A stretch of DNA of 64,000 bases, taken from contig VXBP01002303.1 in the NCBI GenBank assembly GCA_013400115.1, positions 62,900 through 126,899 on the forward strand. Reading direction: 5' to 3'. The position numbers and the translations under genes were made by a program. Below the pieces are notes generated by a model. It did no database searches, had not been told where the DNA came from, and was given only the letters and a program-made list of their open reading frames with translations. How positions within the stretch are numbered: position 1 is the first letter of the stretch; every line of letters starts with the position of its first letter. Positions 60,601-64,000 of the stretch are shown one piece after another. The DNA is from Rhinopomastus cyanomelas. Taxonomy: Eukaryota > Chordata > Aves > Bucerotiformes > Rhinopomastidae.

Positions 60601-63328
60601 CCTCACTGCCAGGTTTCGATGCTGCTTTTAGAACTCTGACGTCTTTCCGAGGAATTGGGGTCGGTCTGGGGCAAGAGCTGGTGGTGGAGAGAGGAGAAAG
60701 CACAAGAACTCACCTCTGCAACAAGGCTCAGTGTGTAAATAATCAAGACCTTGCCAGTCTTGGAATCCTTTCTGTTTCTTCAAAGTGTGAACAGGACCCC
60801 TTCACTCTGTCAAACTGGTTCACTGGAAGCTGCTGCTGCCCAGTGCAGGGAGTTTGGAGCCAGGTGATCTTGGTGGTCTCTCCCAAGCCAAACCATTCTG
60901 CGTTGCAGAACCAAGGCACTGCTCTGCAAATTCATCTGCTGGAGGGTGTTACTAGTGTGCCAGGGGGATTGCACTAGGTGATCTTTCCAGGTCCCTTCTG
61001 ATCCCTAATGATTCTGTGACTAGTGGCATAAAGACACCACTTTATTAGTTGAGTGTTTAATAAAGAGCAGGTTAGACACCCAGCTTCACGGCAGCGTTGA
61101 TGGAGGTACAGTTAGGCGGTTAAATGTGAGCCAGCAGGGTGCCCAAGTAGCCAAGAAGGCCAAGGGCATCCTGGCCTAGATTAGAAGCTGGATGTCCAGC
61201 AGGAGCAGGGAAGTGATTGTCCCCCTATACATAGCTCTGGTGCGGCTGCACCTTGAGTGCTGGGTCCGGTGTTGGGCACCTCAGGACAAGGGAGACATCG
61301 AGGGGCTGGAGCCAGTGCAGAGGAGGGAACAAAGCTGGGGAAGGGCCTGGAGAATAAATCTGATGAGGAGAGATGGAGAGAGTTTGGGCTGTTCAGTTTG
61401 AGGAAGAGGAGGCCAAGGGGGGACCTCATTGCTCTCTACAAGTATCTGAAAGGACACTGTAGAGATGTTGGTGCTGGGCTCTTCTCACAGGTCATTAGTG
61501 ACAGAAGCAGAGGGAAGGGCTTCAAGCTTCAGCTGGGGAGGTTTAGACTGGACATCAGGAAGAAATTCTTCTTGGAGAGAGTGGTCAGGCCGTGGAATGG
61601 GCTGCCCAGGGTGGGGGTTGAGTCCCCATCCCTGGATAAGTTTAAATGTAGTGTTGAGGGGATCTGTTTTAGGGGTGACCTTGTAGAGTGGGGTCGCTGG
61701 TTGGACTCGCTGATCCCAGGGATCTTTTCCAACCCCGGTGATTCTGTGGCAGCGATCTGTAGTTCAGGTGACAGAGAAGTGCAGATCACAGAGACGCCGT
61801 GAGTGCTCGTTGTGTACCTGCCAAACCACGAGGATGGTTTTTAATCTGCACCACAGTGCTCTTAGTGCTAAACGAGGGATTTTGCATGTTTGGCTCTCTG
61901 TGTTGAAGGCACAGGGCTCTCTGCAGCGCTCCTCTTTTCCTTTCCCTAGGTATGTGCACGATAAGGAGTGTGTTGCCACCACTGGAGATATCACCGTGTC
62001 AGTGTCCACATCTTTCCTACCTGAACTCAGCTCCGTACATCCTCCCCATTATTTCTTCACCTACAGAATCAGGTAAAAACAACGACTGCATCCACTCCTA
62101 CGACGCAGGAAACAACCTGTGTAAAGCTGGGAGCAGCGGGCGCTGCAGATCTTTTCATCACCAGTCAGGATGGTAACTGGTGAAGTGCAGGGGTGGGTGG
62201 GAGAGAGAAGGTACGATGGGGTGAGTAATGATAGCAAAGAGGCGTGCGGATGGGTCCTGACGATGGGTTTGATGTTCTTGGGGTGTTTTTTCTCAGTCTA
62301 AGGGCTGCTTCTTCCCAGTGAGGTGAGCACTGGCACGAGCTGCCCCAGGGAGGCTGTGGAGTCTCCTTCTCTGGAGACGTTTAAAACCAGTCCTTTGCGA
62401 TCTAGGGGATCCTGCTGTGGCAGGGGCATTGGACTGGCTGATCTTTCGAGGTGCCTTCCAGTCCCTAATGGCTGGATCTAGGGGATCCTGCTGTGGCAGG
62501 GGCATTGGACTGGCTGATCTTTGGAGGTGCCTTCCAGTCCCTAATGGCTGGATCTAGGGGATCCTGCTGTGGCAGGGGCATTGGACTGGCTGATCTTTCG
62601 AGGTGCCTTCCAGTCCCTAATGCTCTGTGGTTCTGTGGGGGTCCTGAAGCATTTCTTAAGGCGCGTGCCAGCGGTTACCTGACCATTAAGGGTGTGGCTT
62701 GGCCTCTAGGATTGAAATGTCCAAAGATGCTCTTCCTGAGAAGGCCTGTCAGCTGGACAGTCGGTACTGGAGAATAACAAATGCCAAGGGAGATGTAGAG
62801 GAAGTCCAGGGCCCAGGAGTGGTTGGTGAGTAACAAAATGCTTTCCCCGACCAAACAGAGGGTGTCTGTGTGTCACGTGCGTGTCACGAGCTCTGCTACC
62901 AGCTGTGGTGGAGGGTCCTGCTTTGTGTCAGCATTATCTTCTTGCTTTAAAATCCAACCAGATGGATACACGTCCCACTCGGGTTGCTCTGCAAGGGATG
63001 TCTCTGCAGCGCAGCTGCATCTGCTGGCACATAACATGATCTGCCCGAGTGTGTTGTGGTTGCAGCCGCTTCAGCGAACTGCTGAGTGGTGGTTCTATTT
63101 CAGTGCTCGTTCCTGAGACCTGATATTGTGCCAACAGGGGAGTTCCCAATCATCAGCCCGGGAAGAGTCTACGAGTACACCAGCTGCACCACGTTTTCCA
63201 CCACGTCGGGGTACATGGAGGGCTATTACACCTTCCACTGCCTCTACTACAAGGACAAGTTCTTCAACGTCACAATCCCCAGATTTCACATGGTGTGTCC
63301 AACATTCAAGGTATCTACAGCGTGACTG
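48407..63328 (+). CDS. FBXO3: FBXO3 (F-box protein 3), ten exons, 3' end outside the window
   Basis: The joined exons 48407-48513, 52176-52265, 53316-53479, 54960-55074, 57312-57516, 59240-59285, 60494-60578, 61950-62072, 62710-62825 and 63138-63310 give 1224 nt (408 codons) in one frame, all with GT-AG introns. The product aligns closely with mammalian FBXO3 (471 aa in human, from memory): F-box near residues 10-56, a SUKH/SMI1-like region around 120-225, and an ApaG domain from about residue 271 on. FBXO3 is a substrate receptor of an SKP1-CUL1 ubiquitin ligase; FBXL2 is one reported target. The acidic and arginine-rich tail is expected beyond the window. Just after residue 408 the frame runs V-S-T-A and then TGA (63323-63325), so a 412-aa product is predicted unless splicing or correction removes the stop. 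Confidence 0.95.
49262..49443 (+). mobile_element. CR1 LINE 3' end in FBXO3 intron 1
   Basis: GTTGTGGAGTCTCCTTCACT through ATGATTCTCTGATTCTGTGA. Confidence 0.93.
49622..50135. mobile_element. CR1 cluster in mixed orientation, FBXO3 intron 1
   Basis: Plus-strand ORF2 end sequence (49622-49693) is followed by a minus-strand 3' end (49703-49842, CAGTCACAGAGCATTAGGGA) and then plus-strand CR1 (49843-50135, GGGTTGCCCAGGGAGTCCCC to a decayed tail). The minus copy looks inserted into an older plus copy. Confidence 0.78.
50765..51105 (+). mobile_element. CR1 LINE 3' fragment, FBXO3 intron 1
   Basis: Same subfamily as 30358-31219: GTGGTTGGGCACTGGAACAG and GTGTTTAAAAACC; it ends CAGGATGATCCTGTGATG. 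Confidence 0.9.
51471..52022 (-). mobile_element. CR1 LINE fragment, FBXO3 intron 1
   Basis: CTCATAGAATTACTGAGGCT through TCCAACCTAACCCTCTCCTG to GTGCTGCTGGCCACACTA. It is antisense to FBXO3 and ends about 150 bp before exon 2. Confidence 0.92.
52176..52265 (+). CDS. FBXO3: FBXO3 exon 2 (F-box second half)
   Basis: The acceptor TTTATAG ends at 52175 and the donor GTAAGT begins at 52266. The exon encodes SCCYLSRRLNQLSSHD and then PLWKRHCKKYWLIS, the conserved helices of the F-box. A minus-strand CR1 ends about 150 bp upstream. Confidence 0.95.
53316..53479 (+). CDS. FBXO3: FBXO3 exon 3
   Basis: The acceptor CCACTTAG ends at 53315; the next AG two bases on would break the frame. The exon encodes EEEKSQRNESWKAIF through CPRMIGSLK. 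The donor GTACAG starts at 53480. It links the F-box to the SUKH-like region. Confidence 0.94.
53524..53600 (+). mobile_element. Short CR1 3' end just after FBXO3 exon 3
   Basis: GTTGGACTTGATGATCCCAA through GGATTCTGTGAGTCTGTGA. It begins about 45 bp after the exon-3 donor. Confidence 0.88.
54625..54813 (+). mobile_element. CR1 LINE 3' end, FBXO3 intron 3
   Basis: GGAAGGGGCTGCCCAGGGGG to CAGTGAGTCTGTGAG; it ends about 145 bp before exon 4. Confidence 0.92.
54960..55074 (+). CDS. FBXO3: FBXO3 exon 4
   Basis: The acceptor GTACACAG ends at 54959 and the donor GTAAGG starts at 55075. The exon encodes REEDLDAVEAQIGCKLPDDY and then the RIHNGQKLVVPG motif, the beginning of the SUKH/SMI1-like domain. 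Confidence 0.95.
56034..56455 (-). mobile_element. CR1 LINE fragment split by a plus-strand CR1 insertion
   Basis: The outer minus copy runs TCATAGAATCACAGAATTG to GCTCATCGAGTCCAG (about 56084) and resumes at about 56404 with ACGCCGTCCC and CTCCAGATCTCCACAACTTT. The uninterrupted equivalent is the copy at 978-1210. Confidence 0.87.
56085..56405 (+). mobile_element. CR1 LINE 3' fragment nested in an older CR1
   Basis: GGAGTTTGGGCTCTTCTCCC through CCCTGGAGGTGTTTGACTAG to CACTAATTGTGTGATTCTAA. It is younger than its host by position. Confidence 0.87.
56607..56715 (-). mobile_element. CR1 LINE 3' end, FBXO3 intron 4
   Basis: CATAGACTCATAGACCATTA through CCCCCTGCCACAGCAGGACC. Confidence 0.92.
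57018..57198 (+). mobile_element. CR1 3' end with a 76-bp tandem duplication, FBXO3 intron 4
   Basis: The unit starting ACTGGATCTAGGGGATCCTG occurs at 57029 and 57105 (period 76), each ending CCAATCCCTAA. The second copy continues to the octamer end GTTCTGTGGTTCTGTGATG. Confidence 0.93.
57312..57516 (+). CDS. FBXO3: FBXO3 exon 5
   Basis: The acceptor GTTACAG ends at 57311 and the donor GTAAGG starts at 57517. The exon encodes GLMGSMALSNHYRSEDLLD through EIFYQCP, the rest of the SUKH-like domain, and ends in phase 0. The frame stays open far into the following intron by chance. Confidence 0.95.
58140..58925 (+). mobile_element. Long CR1 LINE fragment (about 785 bp), FBXO3 intron 5
   Basis: It carries the ORF2 end (GGTGGGGACTGACCTGTTGG, CCCTTGTGGCCAAGAAGGCC, GGGTGGGTGTCAGGAGGATG) and the full 3' end to TTCTGTGATGCTGTGAT. 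Stops and frameshifts break the frame. Confidence 0.93.
59051..59152 (+). mobile_element. CR1 LINE 3' end, FBXO3 intron 5
   Basis: CCTGTGCGACCTGGTCGGGG to TACTGTTCTGTGATTCTGGG; it ends about 90 bp before exon 6. Confidence 0.9.
59240..59285 (+). CDS. FBXO3: FBXO3 exon 6 (46 bp)
   Basis: This short exon has acceptor CTTGCAG (ends 59239) and donor GTGAGG (starts 59286). It encodes DQMARNPSAIVMFITG; the human equivalent differs at only a few positions. Confidence 0.93.
59810..60363 (+). mobile_element. CR1 LINE fragment, FBXO3 intron 6
   Basis: TGCTGAGACCACAGCTGGAG through AGGATGGAGCCAGGCTCTGC to CCCTGATGATTCTGTGAA. It ends about 130 bp before exon 7. Confidence 0.93.
60494..60578 (+). CDS. 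FBXO3: FBXO3 exon 7
   Basis: The acceptor CGTCTAG ends at 60493 and the donor GTACCG starts at 60579. It encodes TSYLEWFTSYVNKVV and then GGYPIIRDQIF. The start (TSYLEW) is the least conserved part compared with human ATFTDW. Confidence 0.93.
60956..61021 (+). mobile_element. Short CR1 3' end, FBXO3 intron 7
   Basis: CAGGGGGATTGCACTAGGTG to CTAATGATTCTGTGAC. Confidence 0.88.
61118..61748 (+). mobile_element. CR1 LINE fragment with readable ORF2 end, FBXO3 intron 7
   Basis: The frame open over 61257-61802 retains ORF2-like text in pieces (FGLFSLRKRRPRGDLIALYK, RPWNGLPRVGVESPSLDKFK). It ends CCCCGGTGATTCTGTG. It is 5' truncated and not an independent gene. Confidence 0.92.
61950..62072 (+). 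CDS. FBXO3: FBXO3 exon 8 (ApaG start)
   Basis: The acceptor TTCCCTAG ends at 61949 and the donor GTAAAA starts at 62073. It encodes YVHDKECVATTGDITVSVST and then FLPELSSVHPPHYFFTYRI, the first strands of the ApaG domain, almost unchanged from mammals. Confidence 0.95.
62330..62642 (+). mobile_element. CR1 3' end with a 76-bp unit present three times, FBXO3 intron 8
   Basis: GATCTAGGGGATCCTGCTGT occurs at 62399, 62475 and 62551, exactly 76 bp apart. Each copy ends CCAGTCCCTAATG, and the last runs on to CTCTGTGGTTCTGTGG. The three units are almost identical (one C/G change). Confidence 0.94.
62710..62825 (+). CDS. FBXO3: FBXO3 exon 9 (ApaG)
   Basis: The acceptor CCTCTAG ends at 62709 and the donor GTGAGT starts at 62826. 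It encodes IEMSKDALPEKACQLDSRYW through VEEVQGPGVVG. A CR1 3' end with a triplicated 76-bp unit lies about 70 bp upstream. Confidence 0.95.
63138..63328 (+). CDS. FBXO3: FBXO3 exon 10 (ApaG end), with in-frame TGA and two possible donors
   Basis: The acceptor CCAACAG ends at 63137. The exon encodes EFPIISPGRVYEYTSCTTF through FHMVCPTFK (63310). After this, human reads V-S-I-A-R-L-E (from memory). Here the bases give V-S-T-A, then TGA at 63323-63325, then CTG and a good donor GTAAGC at 63329. An alternative donor GTATCT at 63311 would remove exactly 18 nt including the TGA and keep phase 0. Which donor is used, and whether the TGA is real, cannot be decided here. Confidence 0.85.
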
Positions 63329-63401
63329 GTAAGCCCAGGGGCAGCCGCGCTTGGCCTGCGCTCTCTGTTGTTCCTCCGAGCTCCTGTTTTCTTTGCTGGG
63401 T

Positions 63402-63503
63402 CAGAATCACAGAACATTAGGGATTGGAAGGGACCTTGAAAGATCATCCAGTCCAAGCCCCCTGCCACAGCAGGATGCCCTAGACCAAGTCGCACAGGAT
63501 CAC
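63402..63503 (-). mobile_element. CR1 LINE 3' end, FBXO3 intron 10
   Basis: TCAGAATCACAGAACATTAG to CCAAGTCGCACAGGATC. It is joined head-on to the following plus-strand copy. Confidence 0.92.
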
Positions 63504-63504
63504 A

Positions 63505-64000
63505 AGTGTAGGAGAAAGGGACCTGGGGGTCCTGTGGGAGAGCAGGATGGCCAGGAGCCAGCAGTGGGACCTTGTGGCCAAGAAGGCCAACAGCATCCTG
63601 GGGTGGATCAGAAGAGAGGGGTGGTTAGCAGCTCCAGAGGGTTTCTTTTCACCCTCTACTCTGCCCCGCTGAGACCACGGCTGGAATCTTGTGTCCAGCT
63701 GTGGGCCCCTCAGTTCCAGAAGGACACAGAGCTGCTGCGGAGAGTCCAACACAGAGCCACAGAGATGATGGAGGGAGGGAGCTGAGGAAAGGCTGAGGGA
63801 GATGGGGCTCTTGGGATTGGAATAAAGGAGCCTGAGGGGTGACCCCATGGATGTTGATCAATATGTGAAGGGTGGGTGTCGGGAGGATGGAGCCAGGCTC
63901 TGCTCAGTGTCATCCAATGATGGGACAAGGGGCAGTGGGTGTGAGCTGGAACAGAGGAGGTTCCACATCAATGTGAGAAGGAACTTCTTCCCAGTCAGGG
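63505..64000 (+). mobile_element. CR1 LINE fragment running off the window
   Basis: GTGTAGGAGAAAGGGACCTG through GGGTGGGTGTCGGGAGGATG; still inside CR1 at the last base. Confidence 0.93.

Noticed and set aside
60429..60977. 182-codon open frame on the + strand
   Set aside because: It is a different frame across FBXO3 exon 7 and its intron, with no family features.
61257..61802. 181-codon frame resembling a protein
   Set aside because: It is the C-terminal remnant of CR1 ORF2 plus read-through into unique DNA; the element is 5' truncated and cannot be an independent gene.
62399..62630. Evenly spaced repeats that could suggest a CRISPR-like array
   Set aside because: The units are directly adjacent 76-bp CR1 segments without spacers, in a vertebrate intron.
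1..64000. tRNA, rRNA or microRNA genes
   Set aside because: I did not recognise any clear A/B box pair with cloverleaf or a convincing hairpin by eye; small RNA genes could still be missed.

Overview
This is vertebrate nuclear DNA, most likely from a bird. Two spliced, same-strand protein genes are readable, and the rest is dominated by CR1 LINE fragments whose 3' ends carry the ATTCTRTG octamer repeats typical of avian CR1. By a rough hand tally CR1 pieces cover about 16 kb, a quarter of the window. That is dense for a bird; woodpecker-like (Piciformes) genomes are one possibility, but this is inference only. No bacterial-type gene, CRISPR array or intact virus was seen.

Layout. 1-32 kb: no recognisable protein-coding gene; CR1 fragments are scattered through unique sequence with several AT-rich, homeodomain-site-rich or E-box/ETS/GATA-containing patches that could be regulatory DNA of the downstream gene. 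32.3-39.3 kb: LMO2 on the + strand, with a promoter-like region, a GC-rich minisatellite, three coding exons (33201-33241, 35989-36204, 38289-38508; 158 aa) and a 3'UTR with AATAAA at 39245. 39.4-47.9 kb: LMO2-FBXO3 intergenic region with CR1 and one ancient MIR-like SINE. 48.2-64 kb: FBXO3 on the + strand, with a CpG-rich start region, ATG at 48407 and ten coding exons in the window; the last exon(s), for the acidic and arginine-rich tail, should lie beyond the window. The order LMO2 then FBXO3 in one orientation agrees with human 11p13, which supports both calls.

How the genes work: LMO2 is a LIM-only nuclear bridging protein (TAL1/E-protein/LDB1/GATA complex) of blood and endothelial development. 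FBXO3 is an SCF ubiquitin-ligase substrate receptor with F-box, SUKH/SMI1-like and ApaG domains. They are syntenic neighbours and not a functional operon.

The most interesting observations are: an in-frame TGA at the end of FBXO3 exon 10, next to two competing splice donors, the upstream one of which would skip it in frame; a 76-bp tandem amplification of the CR1 3' end at two separate loci with the same breakpoints; an overlapping upstream ORF over the LMO2 start codon; nested CR1 insertions; and a 43-bp direct repeat joining two adjacent CR1 copies. I found no clearly new biological system.
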